Of a stretch of 64,000 bases of DNA, positions 35,655-45,112 are shown piece by piece. The first letter of the stretch is position 1; every line of letters starts with the position of its first letter. The position numbers and the translations under genes were made by a program. The DNA is from JAICMB01 sp963838885 (GTDB lineage: Bacteria > Acidobacteriota > Terriglobia > Bryobacterales > Bryobacteraceae): assembly GCA_963838885.1 (NCBI GenBank), contig CAWITB010000010.1, positions 1 through 64,000 of the forward strand, given 5' to 3'. The notes beneath the pieces were generated by a model. It searched no databases, had not been told where the DNA came from, and was given only the letters and a program-made list of their open reading frames with translations.

Positions 35655-36658
35655 AGCGCCGCGACCTTGCGCGGAGCGATGGAATACTCGCGGAGCAGGC
35701 GATGAAACTGCCTCGGACTCAGGCGCCGCCGTATTCGCCGGCGCTGCTCACGCAGGCGGCCGATGTTGCGCAGCAGTGCGGCGTGCGCGCGCAGGACCGT
35801 AACAACCAAGCCCGCGGGACGATGTCCCGCCTGCCGATAAGCAGCCGTCGTCCCCTGGCCTTTCCACGCGTACATGGCGTGCCAGAAGTAGCGCGCCAGA
35901 GAGTAGAACGGCGCCGCCCACAGCATACGAGACGGAAAATTCTTGGCAAGCAAAAAGAGGCGATTGCGCTCCACATAGTACGCCTTCAAGGGCGAAGCGC
36001 GGCCGGCCGAATGCGAGTAGCGATGCTCCACCACGGCATCCGGCGCGTAAACGCATTCCCACGCCGCCCAGCGCGCGCGAAGCCCCAAATCGGTGTCCTC
36101 GCAATACAAGAAAAAGGATTCGTCGAAGAGACCGATCTCATCGAGCATCTCGCGCTTATAGAGGGCGGCGCATCCGCTTGGCAGTAAAGCATGGCGGCGC
36201 CGCGCATACCGATCGCTTTCCTGCCCGGGGACATCCAAATGGCCGCACTGCTTGCTGCTGCCGTCGCCGCACACGAGCATTCCGGCGGAGTCCAGCCGTC
36301 CCTCGCCCAGCAAGCGTATTTGCGAAGCGCACATCCCGATCTCGTGCCGTTCCGCGATGGCGGCCACTAGCGCTGCGAGCCATTCCGGCCGCGGCTCCGC
36401 GTCATCGTTCAATGTTGCGATATATAGGGCGGTGGAAGCGCGAATGGCTTGGTTGACGGCCGCGCCAAATCCTACGTTCGCGCCGTTGTAAATCACGTGG
36501 ACGCCATCGCGGGCGGTAACGGCGCGCCGTCCGCTGTTATCGACGACGATGACTTCGAAATCCCGCAGTGTCTGCCGCGCGAGCGCCTCCAGACAAGCCT
36601 CCAATGCATCGTCCGCGGCCAAAGTCGGCACTACTACCGTCACGCTCGGATTCGGCAA
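35651..36658 (-). CDS. Rhamnosyltransferase-like GT2, unit 2
   Basis: Twin of 26289-27296 with all GT2 motifs ('VVVPTLAADD', 'LNDDAEPRPEW', 'FFLYCEDTDLGLRAR'). It differs at about eight residues, clustered near 'NGANVG' and 'ASTALYIATL'. It overlaps the next gene by 4 nt. Confidence 0.86.
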   Translation of the reverse strand: MPNPSVTVVVPTLAADDALEACLEALARQTLRDFEVIVVDNSGRRAVTARDGVHVIYNGANVGFGAAVNQAIRASTALYIATLNDDAEPRPEWLAALVAAIAERHEIGMCASQIRLLGEGRLDSAGMLVCGDGSSKQCGHLDVPGQESDRYARRRHALLPSGCAALYKREMLDEIGLFDESFFLYCEDTDLGLRARWAAWECVYAPDAVVEHRYSHSAGRASPLKAYYVERNRLFLLAKNFPSRMLWAAPFYSLARYFWHAMYAWKGQGTTAAYRQAGHRPAGLVVTVLRAHAALLRNIGRLREQRRRIRRRLSPRQFHRLLREYSIAPRKVAAL

Positions 36659-36840
36659 AGCTTGATTTTACTATCCGGGCGAAGCGCGGGAGTTGACGGG
36701 CCCGAGGGCGTCCGCAATCGCCGGGCTCTCGCCGGGTACGTCTCAGGAGGGTCCCCAGCGCTTCACCTCGATGCGCCGAGTACCGCAGTGGCTGGCTTTG
36801 CCTGTGAACGGTAGGCCGCCAGAGGACCGGACCTCGACCG

Positions 36841-37161
36841 CGATTAGCGTACTGCCTGGTAGATGCGATCGCTCGAAGCGCGGCGAAGCGATCGAGAAAT
36901 ATACCGGCGGTGCATACAGTCAGCACAACCGGCTAATGCTTTACCCGCAAGGCGAAGCAATACCCCGAAAAGCGTCCACTCCAAGCGCGCGGATCGCTGA
37001 AGGCAACTATGTCGTGCTGCATTGCCGGCAGGAGTGGCAGGGGATCGCGATTGGGCCGGGATCGACATTTCCGGCTCGATGAGAACGGCGAAATTGTCAA
37101 GCGATGGGACGTGCTCCAGGTCGCGCCGGAGGCGTCGGCCAACAGTAACACCATGTTGTGA
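36841..37161 (+). pseudogene. SnoaL-like protein remnant, unit 2
   Basis: The remnant reads 'AIEKYTGGAYSQHNRLM', 'ARIAEGNYVVLHCRQEW' and 'DWAGIDI', and ends with an intact 'LDENGEIVKRWDVLQVAPEA' segment. It is slightly better preserved than the unit 1 copy but still lacks a start and has at least two frame changes. Confidence 0.72.
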
Positions 37162-37192
37162 GGGCCGTTGGCGTGATATCTTGACTATTCAA

Positions 37193-38312
37193 ATGCGAAT
37201 CGCTCATTTCGCGGTGCTCCTGGCCGCCGCGCCCCTCCTGACCGCCGCTCCAAAACGGTATTTCGTCTACTTCGGCACCTACACTGGCCCGAAGAGCAAA
37301 GGCATCTACGTCGCTCGCTTCGACGCGGGTACGGGCAAAGTAGAGCCGCTCAGCGTAGCCGCCGAAATGAAGAACCCGTCTTTCGTCGCGCCTCACCCCA
37401 ACGGCCGTTTCTTATACGCCGTCAGCGAGGAACGAGGCGGGAGCGCCAGCGCCTTCTCCATCGACCGCAATAGCGGAGCTCTGACGCTGCTCAACACGGT
37501 ATCGTCCAAAGGAAACGGGCCCTGCTACGCGCGCGTCGACAAGACCGGCCGGGCGCTGTTGGTGGCCAATTACGGCAGCGGCACCTTCGCGGTTTTCCCC
37601 ATCGAAGCCGACGGCAAGCTCAAGGAGGCCTCCGCGACAATTCAGGACCAAGGCAAGGCAAGCATGCCCGTCCGCCAGGGCGGCCCGCACGCGCACTCGC
37701 TGAATCCCTCGAATGACGACCGCTTCGCCGTGGGCGCCGACCTCGGCCTCGACAAGCTCTTCGTCTTTAAATTCGACGCCGCGGCCGGTACTCTCACGCC
37801 CAACAATCCGCCTTATGCGGAACTCAAGCCCGGATCCGGACCACGCCATTTCGCTTTCCATCCCAACGGGAAGTTCGCGTACGTAACCGATGAAATCTCC
37901 TCGAACGTGGTCGCCTTCCGCTGGGACGCCGCGGCCGGAACGCTGCACGAGCTTCAAACTATCTCGACTATTCCAGCGGACTTCAAAGGCGAGAACACGA
38001 CAGCCGAAATCCTGGTCCATCCCTCCGGAAATTTTCTCTATGATTCGAATCGCGGAGCCGATAGCATAGCCGTGTTTCGCATCGACAAAAGCAAAGGTAC
38101 GCTCACCGCCGTGTACCAAACCTCGACGCAAGGAAACGTCCCGCGCGGCTTCGGCATCGATCCGACCGGCTCGTTTCTGATCGCCGGTAATCAGAAATCG
38201 GACAATATCGTGGTCTTCCGCATCGACAAGAGCCAGCGGTAAATTGACGCCTACCGGTCAAACGCTGGAGGTCGGCGGCCCCGTTTGCGTGAAATTCGTC
38301 CCGCTTCAATAG
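37193..38312 (+). pseudogene. Secreted lactonase (YbhE family), frameshifted near its end, unit 2
   Basis: The sequence is collinear with the intact copy at 27832. An extra C near 38233 ends the frame at 38242 ('FRIDKSQR'), cutting off the last ~24 residues, which remain readable to TAG 38310-38312. Only the last propeller strands are lost, so the product may be unstable or the change may be an error. Confidence 0.85.
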
Positions 38313-38345
38313 CGCCTCAAGTTAGCCGAATAGTAAAGCCGCCGT

Positions 38346-39273
38346 TCACTTGCCGAATCTGAAATTCCAGGAGTTACGCGACAAGCCCTTCAGCTCTTCG
38401 CGTGAAAACCCGAACTCGCCGGCTGCAATCTCGAACTCGCGCGGCAAAGAAGTCCCAAACAGCGCCGGATCGTCGCTGTTCAACGTAATCGGCACGCCCG
38501 CATCGAAGAGCTCCCGCACGGGATGCGCGCTCAAAGACGCGACCGCCCCCGTTCGCACATTCGAGGTGATGCAAATTTCCAGTGGCACGCGGCGGTCTCG
38601 TAGGGCCGTCATCAGAATCGGATCCCGAGCGGCGGCGATTCCGTGTCCAATGCGCTCCGCCCCGATGGCGAGCGCCGCCCATACCGACTCCGGCCCGGCG
38701 GTTTCCCCGGCATGACACACCAGCCGCAATCCGCCGTCGCGCGCGTACGCGAATACGTCGCGGAACCATTCCGCCGGTCCGCGAATTTCGTCCCCCCCGA
38801 TCCCGAACGCGACCACGCCCTGGTCCCGCCGCGAAACGGCGAACTCGGCGACGCGCCTGCCCGGCTCCGCCCCGAACTGCCGCACGGCGTCGAGTATCCA
38901 GAACACCTTCACGGGCGCGCGCAGCGATTCCCGCCATAACGCTTCATATACATCCGCAAGGGACTGCTCCTTCCAGAGGACGACTCCGGCCGAAAGCGTC
39001 ACCTCGGCGTATTCGATGCGCTGTTCGGTGAAACGCTCGAACATTCGGCGCGCCGCAATCGCGTAATGCTCCGGCGACCGTCAATTTACGGGTGACCCAA
39101 ACGAAGGCGCGCAGAAATCCGGCGAAATCGTCGAATGTGGTATTCGCGACGATTTCCCCGCAGGTCAGCGCAGGATCGATCTCCAGTAAGGCCTCCACCC
39201 CGATCGCGCCCTCCAGATGAACGTGTAGCTCGGCAAGGGGGGCCGCTAAAAGATCGCCGGACATCGTTGCCAT
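38346..39273 (-). pseudogene. Adenosine deaminase-like gene, frameshifted, unit 2
   Basis: Here the C-terminal part is intact ('LVCHAGETAGPESVWAAL', 'IGHGIAA', 'ITLNSDDPALFGTSL'), but an extra T near 39081 separates it from the N-terminal 'ELHVHLEG' segment that starts at 39273. The frame from ATG 39044 is 232 residues and lacks the first metal ligands. Together with copy 1, each half of the enzyme is intact in one copy. Confidence 0.85.
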
Positions 39274-39379
39274 GGTAACGGCAGCACGCTAGCGGCCGTG
39301 ACGCGAGGGAGCGGCGATCACATCTCTTGCATGCGCCGAACCGGATCCCGCCGGCGCTGCGCCACGGCGCCGAGCGCCA

Positions 39380-39985
39380 TTACATGGCCGCGTCGCCGTC
39401 CAGACTGCGCCACAAATACCACGATGCGATCGAGCGGTAAGGATGCCAGCGGCGGCCGAGTTTTTCGATTCTGGCGGGCTTGGGGAGCGCCCGCATGCGA
39501 TATGCTTTGCGGATGGCGGAGCGGACGCCGAAGTCGCCGGTGGGCAGGATGTTGGGACGGCGCAGGGCGAAAATCAGGAACATGTGCGCGGTCCACACGC
39601 CCACTCCCTTAACGCGCGTGAGGCGCTCGATCACCTCTTCGTCGGTCATTCGCGGGAAACTGCTGAAGTCAATCTCACCCGAGCGGGTGCGCTCGGCCAA
39701 GTCGCGGATGTAGGCTGTCTTCTGGCCGGAAAGTCCGGCGGCGCGCATCTGTTCGGCCGTAAGACCAAGGATGGCATCGGGCGTAATGTTTCCTTGCGGC
39801 AGCGCGCCGATCAAGCGCGCCAGTATGATGGCCGCAGCCTTCCCGTTAAGCTGCTGATATACAATAGATCGCACCAGCGACTGAAAATCCGGGTCGCGAA
39901 AATCGATGCGGCATTCCCCGACGCGCTCGATGATGGCCGCAAGCACCGGATCCGCCTGCTTTAGATGAACGATGGCTTCCTGCAT
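39380..39985 (-). CDS. DNA-3-methyladenine glycosylase II (AlkA/MAG-type), unit 2
   Basis: The 201-residue product is the same as at 30016 except for 'HPYRSIAS' in place of 'HPYCSIAS'. The HhH motif and catalytic Asp are intact. It is divergent from the intact VWFA gene. Confidence 0.9.
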   Translation of the reverse strand: MQEAIVHLKQADPVLAAIIERVGECRIDFRDPDFQSLVRSIVYQQLNGKAAAIILARLIGALPQGNITPDAILGLTAEQMRAAGLSGQKTAYIRDLAERTRSGEIDFSSFPRMTDEEVIERLTRVKGVGVWTAHMFLIFALRRPNILPTGDFGVRSAIRKAYRMRALPKPARIEKLGRRWHPYRSIASWYLWRSLDGDAAM

Positions 39986-40030
39986 GGAACTGGCCGCGCG
40001 AGCGGCGCATCTATTGAACAGTATAAATAC

Positions 40031-41023
40031 ATGCGTACCGCCGCCCTGTTCGCTTTTCCGGCGCTGCTACTTGCACAACCCGCCGCTCCGCCCGCCTCTC
40101 CCCAGCAGGAGCCTGCTCCTCCCAGCATTCAAGTCAACGTTGAGCTCGTTAACGTCCTGTTTACCGTGCGCGACAAGCGCGGCGGATTGGTCGGCAACCT
40201 GAACAAGGACGACTTCACCATTGCCGAAGACGGCAAACAGCAAGAGATCAAGTACTTTACGCGCGAGACCGATATTCCGATCACCATCGGACTCCTCGTC
40301 GACGTGAGCGCCAGTCAGGGCAATCTGATCGGGATCGAACAGCAGGCCGCCTATCAATTTTTCGGTCAGGTCTTGCGGCCCAAGGATTTGGCATTTTTGA
40401 TCAGCTTTGGCGCCGATGCCGATCTTCTGCAGGACTATACCAATTCGACGAAACTACTTCGCGCCGGCTTGCAGGATCTTAAGGTCAACTCGAGCGTGGG
40501 CGGGCTCAGCCCCGGGCCCGTGCCCACGGTATACCAGCCTCGCGGGACGATTCTCTACGACGCCGTCTATCTGGCGGCGCACGATCAGCTAAAAGGCCAA
40601 GTCGGGCGCAAGGCGCTGGTTCTGATCACGGACGGCGTAGACGAGGGCAGCCGCTACAAAATTCAGGACGCGATCGAAGCGGCGCAAAAAGCCGACGCGG
40701 TGATTTACAGCATCTATTACGTCGACCGCGGATTCTATATGCGCAACGGCGGGGGATTCAACTTTGGGGGCGGCGGTGAAGGCTACCTGAATCGCATGTC
40801 GAATGAGACCGGCGGTCACGTGTTCAAGGTGGACCGCAAGCACACGCTCGAAGACGTGTTCAAAGAGATTCAGGACGATATGCGGTCGCAGTACGCTATC
40901 GCGTACTCTCCCACGAACGCCATCAAAGACGGCACCTTCCGGCGCATCGACATTCACGCCAAGGACAAGGATCTGAAGATTCAGGCCCGCAAGGGTTATT
41001 ACGCCATCAAGCCGGAACAATAG
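40031..41023 (+). CDS. VWFA-related acidobacterial secreted protein, unit 2 (complete)
   Basis: The 330-residue product has a signal peptide ('LFAFPALLLAQ'), a Pro-rich linker, 'VNVELVNVLFTVRDKRG', 'LNKDDFTIAEDGKQQEIKYF', a VWFA domain with incomplete MIDAS 'LVDVSASQGN', 'ALVLITDGVDEGS', a Gly-rich loop ('NGGGFNFGGGGEG') and the end 'MRSQYAIAYSPTN'. The role is unknown. It is the intact version of the truncated gene at 30667. Confidence 0.88.
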   Translation: MRTAALFAFPALLLAQPAAPPASPQQEPAPPSIQVNVELVNVLFTVRDKRGGLVGNLNKDDFTIAEDGKQQEIKYFTRETDIPITIGLLVDVSASQGNLIGIEQQAAYQFFGQVLRPKDLAFLISFGADADLLQDYTNSTKLLRAGLQDLKVNSSVGGLSPGPVPTVYQPRGTILYDAVYLAAHDQLKGQVGRKALVLITDGVDEGSRYKIQDAIEAAQKADAVIYSIYYVDRGFYMRNGGGFNFGGGGEGYLNRMSNETGGHVFKVDRKHTLEDVFKEIQDDMRSQYAIAYSPTNAIKDGTFRRIDIHAKDKDLKIQARKGYYAIKPEQ

Positions 41024-41082
41024 GGCCGGGCGCCGGGCGTCCGATTGATAACATCGGAGTTTGGCTGAGAGGGACGGCGCCA

Positions 41083-41277
41083 GTGAAGGTCCGCGATGTC
41101 ATCAGATTGATCGAGAATGATGGCTCGAGGCACGTCAGCACGCGAGGGAGCCACCGCCAATATAAGCATCTCGTGAAAAAGGGACGAGTGACGGTGCCGG
41201 GTCACTCGGGGGACGACGTGCACCCTGACACGCTCAAGAGTGTTCTGAGCCAGGCTGGACTGAAAGCCAAGCTATGA
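41083..41277 (+). CDS. hicA: HicA-type toxin
   Basis: The 64-residue product from GTG 41083 has the HicA dsRBD-like pattern 'MKVRDVIRLIENDGSRHV', the catalytic His in 'TRGSHRQYKH' and the end 'LKSVLSQAGLK'. HicA toxins cut mRNA when not held by HicB. The antitoxin gene overlaps by 4 nt, in the usual order. All recognisable toxin motifs are intact even though hicB is broken. Confidence 0.88.
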   Translation: MKVRDVIRLIENDGSRHVSTRGSHRQYKHLVKKGRVTVPGHSGDDVHPDTLKSVLSQAGLKAKL

Positions 41278-41493
41278 AAAAGTACGCCATTATTATCGAG
41301 CAAGGCGGAAACAATCTTTCCGCCTGGCGTCCGATCTACCCGGATGCATCGCTACCGGTAAGACCGCAGAAGAAATCGGACGAAACATGCGGGAAGCGAT
41401 TGAGTTTCACCTGGAGGGGCACGGGAAGATGGCGAGCCGATCCCGGAGCCGCATACGGCCGTTAGCTACGTGAAGCTGCAAGGAGTCGTCTAG
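41274..41493 (+). pseudogene. hicB: HicB-type antitoxin, two frameshifts
   Basis: The start 'MKKYAIIIEQGGNNLSAW' is typical of HicB. The frame must change near 41335 to read 'GCIATGKTAEEIGRNMREAI' and 'EFHLEG', and again near 41425 to read 'DGEPIPEPHTAVSYVKLQGV' and the stop 41491-41493. The joined protein of ~73 residues is the normal length for the short HicB form. Confidence 0.85.
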
Positions 41494-41692
41494 CGCGAAG
41501 CTGTTTGTTCCTTGCTGTCGCGCCGTCAATTCAATGGCCTGCATTCCTCGCGCGCGCAAAGCATCCACTTCTCAGGGAAGGCGACTACGCGCTCATGTGA
41601 TTCCCTTCCACGCGGCGCGCCAATCCAGCAAAACCGCTCATAATCGGTGCAATCGGGAGTAGGCGACGCCGCCTACTGCAATCGAGGGTATC

Positions 41693-42541
41693 GTGGATCC
41701 TATGACCGCACGATTCGCTTACGGTGCAGACATAATCGAGATCATCGATTCCGTACCCGAAGACGATAGCCAGACCGCCCGTCACTTGGAGCAGCACATT
41801 GCCGACTTGAAGTACGAGGCATCAGTTGTGCAGATTCCCCTCACCCGGCGAAGAGTTGTAAGTGCGCCCGAGCTCTATGCAGAGCTGTCGCATGTCGCGA
41901 GACCGCAGTGGAGAGGAATCTCTGGCCGCTTCTGCATATCGAAGCTCATGGCAGCAACGATGGGCTCCATTGTCGGGAGGTGATGTTGTGCAATTGGCGG
42001 ATCTTCAGCCCTACTTGATGGCGCTCAACAAAGCGACTCGAAACCACCTTTTCATAATGATGGCAGCCTGCAAGGGATTTCATGCGATCAAAGCGATGTT
42101 CGAGCGCGCCGATCATGCCGTCTGCCTACGCCTTCTCGGGGGACCCGCGAGGAGACATCGGCGGGACGGCTGGAGTGTGCGATGAAGGCGTTTTACAGTT
42201 CACTTCTGCGTACCGGCGATATTAGTGAGGCTACCAGTACAGCGCAGCAAATCGAGGAGACGTTTCGGCTCTACTCGGCAGAAGAGGCATTCATGAAGGG
42301 ATGGAGGCAGGCACTGGAGCAGTTTCCCACGGGCGGTAAGGCGCTGCAGGAAAAGACTGAACAGATCGTTACGAAGATGAAGACCGAAGACTTGCCTCTG
42401 CTGGAACGTCCTCATGCGAAGACGAAGCAGGCAATACGTCAACTCGATCTGAATATTCCATTCCAAGCGTACCGAAGAAAGTTCTTCATGCTTGATCGCT
42501 TCCCGGAGCTTGAGGCGGAGATTTCTGGTGTGAAGCTCTGA
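41693..42541 (+). pseudogene. Caspase/CHAT-like protein gene, broken by several frameshifts
   Basis: Segments in changing frames line up as one protein of about 280 residues: 'ADIIEIIDSVPEDDS', 'APELYAELSHVARP', 'LWPLLHIEAHGSNDGLH', 'VVQLADLQPYLMALNKATRN', 'HLFIMMAACKGFHAI', 'PSAYAFSGDPRGDI', then the open frame 42182-42541 ('MKAFYSSLLRTGDISEATST'). 'HIEAHG' and 'MAACKGF' match the His and Cys of the caspase fold (CHAT/C14-like). Breaks occur near 41905, 41975, 42110 and 42175. The role is unknown; caspase-like proteins often act in defence or cell death. The family call is tentative. Confidence 0.6.
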
Positions 42542-42780
42542 CGCTCTTGCATCGCAGCACCCACAGTGGAGAGATCGCCGTGTGCGCGGTTGGGCGAAGG
42601 GAAGTCGCATCCGTCAAGTTTCGAACTTGATTTTGATGGAAACACGCTACCCGAAGTAGGTTATCGCCTGCAGGTTGACGCGAAACGCGCAAACTGGAAA
42701 CTTGGGCCAGGATTGGCTGTGAGATCTGCCGCACGCTGTTCGCCGTGCGCCGGCAACCCGCCGCGCTGTACGCTTGTTAC

Positions 42781-44638
42781 ATGTGCGGCATTGTCGGTTA
42801 CATCGGACCGCGAAAAGCGGCGCCCATTGTCCTCGACGGATTGCGGCGGCTGGAGTATAGGGGATACGATTCGGCTGGAATCGCGGTCCTCGATGGCGAC
42901 GGCCAACTGGCGGTGCGCCGGGCTTCGGGCAAACTGCGCAACCTCGAAGAAACCATACGCGCCAACCCCGTCGACGGGGCTTACGGCATTGGCCACACGC
43001 GTTGGGCGACGCACGGCCGGCCCACGGAAGAGAACGCGCATCCGCACCGCGATTGCACGGGCAACATCGTCGTGGTCCACAACGGGATCGTCGAGAACTA
43101 TCTTGCGCTGAAGCGGCAACTGAAGAGCGAAGGCCACCACTTCGTGACCGAAACCGATACCGAAGTGATCGCGCACCTCGTCGAGAAGCATTATTCCGGG
43201 AATCTCGAAGAGGCCGTCCGCAAAGCCGTCAAAGAGCTGAACGGCGTTTTCGCGCTGGGCATCGTCTCAAGCCAGGATCCGCATAAGATCGTCGCGGCGC
43301 GGTCCGGTCCGCCGGTAGTGGTGGGGCTCGGCGAGGGCGAGTATTTCGTCGCCTCCGACGTCCCCGCGATCCTCAGCCACACGCGGGACATGATTTTCCT
43401 CGGCGACGGCGACCTCGCCGTCCTGACTCCCGAAGGAGTGCGCCTGACCGATTTCAACGGCAGGTCGATCAAGCGCCCGGTCTCGCATATTCTGTGGGAC
43501 CCCATTATGGCGGAAAAGGGCGGCTACAAGCATTTCATGCTCAAGGAGATCTTTGAGCAGCCGCGCGCCGTGCGCGATACCATGCTGGGCCGCGTGGGCC
43601 AGGAGTCGGGACGCATTTTCCTCGACGAAATGAACATCACGGACCGCGAGTTCCGCGAGCTGAAGCAAATCAAAATTATCGCGTGCGGCACGAGCTGGCA
43701 CGCCGCTCTCGCAGGGAAATTCATGATCGAGCGGCTGGCGCGCATTCCTGTCGAAGTCGATTATGGCAGCGAGTTCCGCTATCGCGATCCGATCCTCTCG
43801 AAGGACGTGCTGACCGTCGTCATATCGCAATCGGGCGAGACCGCCGATACGATCGCGGCGCAGCGCGAGGCCAAGCAGAAAGGCTCGAAGACGCTCGCCA
43901 TTTGCAATGTTGTCGGGTCGATGATTACGCGCGAGGCCGCGGGCGCGCTCCTGACGCATGCCGGGCCGGAAATCGGCGTCGCATCGACTAAAGCGTTCAC
44001 CTGCCAGCTCACGGCCCTATTTATCCTCGCCATGTACCTCGGACAGATTCGCGAACAGCTCCCCGCCGAAGAATCCCGAACCCTGGTTCAGGAACTGGTA
44101 CGGGTTCCCGGAAAGCTGGAGGCGATTCTCGATCACGATACAATTTACGACGAGATCGTGAAGCGCATGTTTCGCGCCAACGATTTTCTTTTTCTCGGCC
44201 GCGGCATTCATTTTCCGATAGCGCTCGAAGGGGCGCTGAAGTTGAAGGAGATCTCTTACATACACGCCGAAGGCTATCCGGCGGGCGAAATGAAGCACGG
44301 GCCCAATGCGCTCATCGACGAGAACCTTCCGGTGGTGGTGCTGGCCACGCGCGATCCGGACAGCCCGGAAAGCCGTATTCGCTACGAGAAGACGATATCG
44401 AACATTCAGGAAGTGAAGGCGCGCAGCGGAATCGTGATCGCGCGTGGCTTGTACGGGCGATGAAGAAGAGGTCGGCGGCATGGCGGATTTCGTGCTCCAC
44501 ATTCCACCCGCGAGCGAGTTGCTCCTGCCGATCCTGGAAGTGGCGCCGCTGCAATTGCTCGCCTATCACATTGCCGTGCGGCGCGGCTGCGACGTCGATC
44601 AGCCGCGTAATCTCGCCAAGAGCGTCACGGTGGAATGA
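42781..44638 (+). CDS. glmS: Glutamine-fructose-6-phosphate aminotransferase, apparent frameshift near the C-terminus
   Basis: ATG 42781 gives Met-Cys1 of the Ntn glutaminase ('MCGIVGYIGPRKAAPIVLDG', 'RRLEYRGYDSAGIAV', 'GIGHTRWATHGRP'), followed by two SIS domains ('ACGTSWHAALAGKFMIERLA', 'SQSGETADTIAAQREA', 'GRGIHFPIALEGALKLKEIS'). The frame stops at 44463, but the missing end reads in another frame: 'ACTGDEEEVGGMADFV', 'LQLLAYHIAVRRGCDVDQPR', 'NLAKSVTVE'. Removing one C near 44443 gives a normal ~618-residue enzyme. It makes glucosamine-6-phosphate for cell-wall synthesis and should be essential, so I suspect a sequence error. Confidence 0.9.
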
Positions 44639-45057
44639 AGCAGGCGGCGCACCGGCTCGAAATCGTGACGCAGGGCAAGGGACTGTATGATTTGACGCGC
44701 GAAATCGAGCGTTGGATCACGGCGCGGAAGCCGCGCGCGGGGCTGCTGACGATTTTCTGCCAGCACACCTCGGCCTCGCTAGTGATTCAGGAGAACGCCG
44801 ATCCGGACGTAGTCGCCGACCTGAACGATTTTTTCGAGAGGCTCGTGCCGGAGGATGCGAGCCTGTACCGGCATACCGCCGAAGGACCTGACGATATGAC
44901 GTCGCACATCCGCGCGGCGTTGACGCAGACGCAACTGAGCATCCCGGTCCAGGACGGCCGCCTGGCGCTCGGAACGTGGCAGGGCGTCTATCTTTTCGAG
45001 CATCGCGCGCGGCCTCACCGCCGCAGCATCGCGTTGCATTTGTTGATGGAGGAATAG
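44635..45057 (+). CDS. YjbQ/UPF0047 family protein
   Basis: The 140-residue product carries the family pattern 'GLLTIFCQHTSASLVIQENA', 'DPDVVADLNDFFERLVPED', 'YRHTAEGPDDMTSHIRAALT' and 'LGTWQGVYLFEHR', with conserved His residues. Members are cytoplasmic trimers sometimes called secondary thiamine-phosphate synthases; the natural role is not settled. It overlaps the restored glmS stop by 4 nt, which supports the longer glmS reading. Confidence 0.88.
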   Translation: MKQAAHRLEIVTQGKGLYDLTREIERWITARKPRAGLLTIFCQHTSASLVIQENADPDVVADLNDFFERLVPEDASLYRHTAEGPDDMTSHIRAALTQTQLSIPVQDGRLALGTWQGVYLFEHRARPHRRSIALHLLMEE

Positions 45058-45069
45058 ACTAAAGGGCGG

Positions 45070-45112
45070 CTTCAGCCCGCTTGGCTTTAGCCCGCTTAGC
45101 TTCAGCCCGTGA
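45070..45112. repeat. Three tandem 'cttcagcccgct'-type units
   Basis: The units 'cttcagcccgct', 'ctttagcccgct' and 'cttcagcccgt' fill the gap between the convergent yjbQ and rseP genes. They resemble the 'ctttagcgccgc' array at 10435. This is an intergenic repeat; a terminator role is possible because of its convergent position. Confidence 0.5.

Larger units (their letters stand above)
31691..41007. repeat. Direct repeat unit 2 (about 9.3 kb)
   Basis: This unit repeats 22331-31642 in the same order and orientation. Protein differences are uneven: none in the DPM-like GT2, one in the AlkA-type enzyme, about five in the TMTC-like protein, and more in the other two glycosyltransferases. Unit 2 lacks the start of the first gene but contains the full end of the VWFA gene. 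Confidence 0.95.

Noticed and set aside
38374..38937. Long alternative frames antisense to or within the deaminase and GT genes
   Set aside because: They are Arg/Ala-rich shadow frames of conserved genes, without family patterns.
42566..42780. Gene or regulatory RNA between the caspase-like remnant and glmS
   Set aside because: A short protein-like stretch ('LDFDGNTLPEVGYRLQVD') lacks a start and a family, and no glmS-ribozyme features were recognised.
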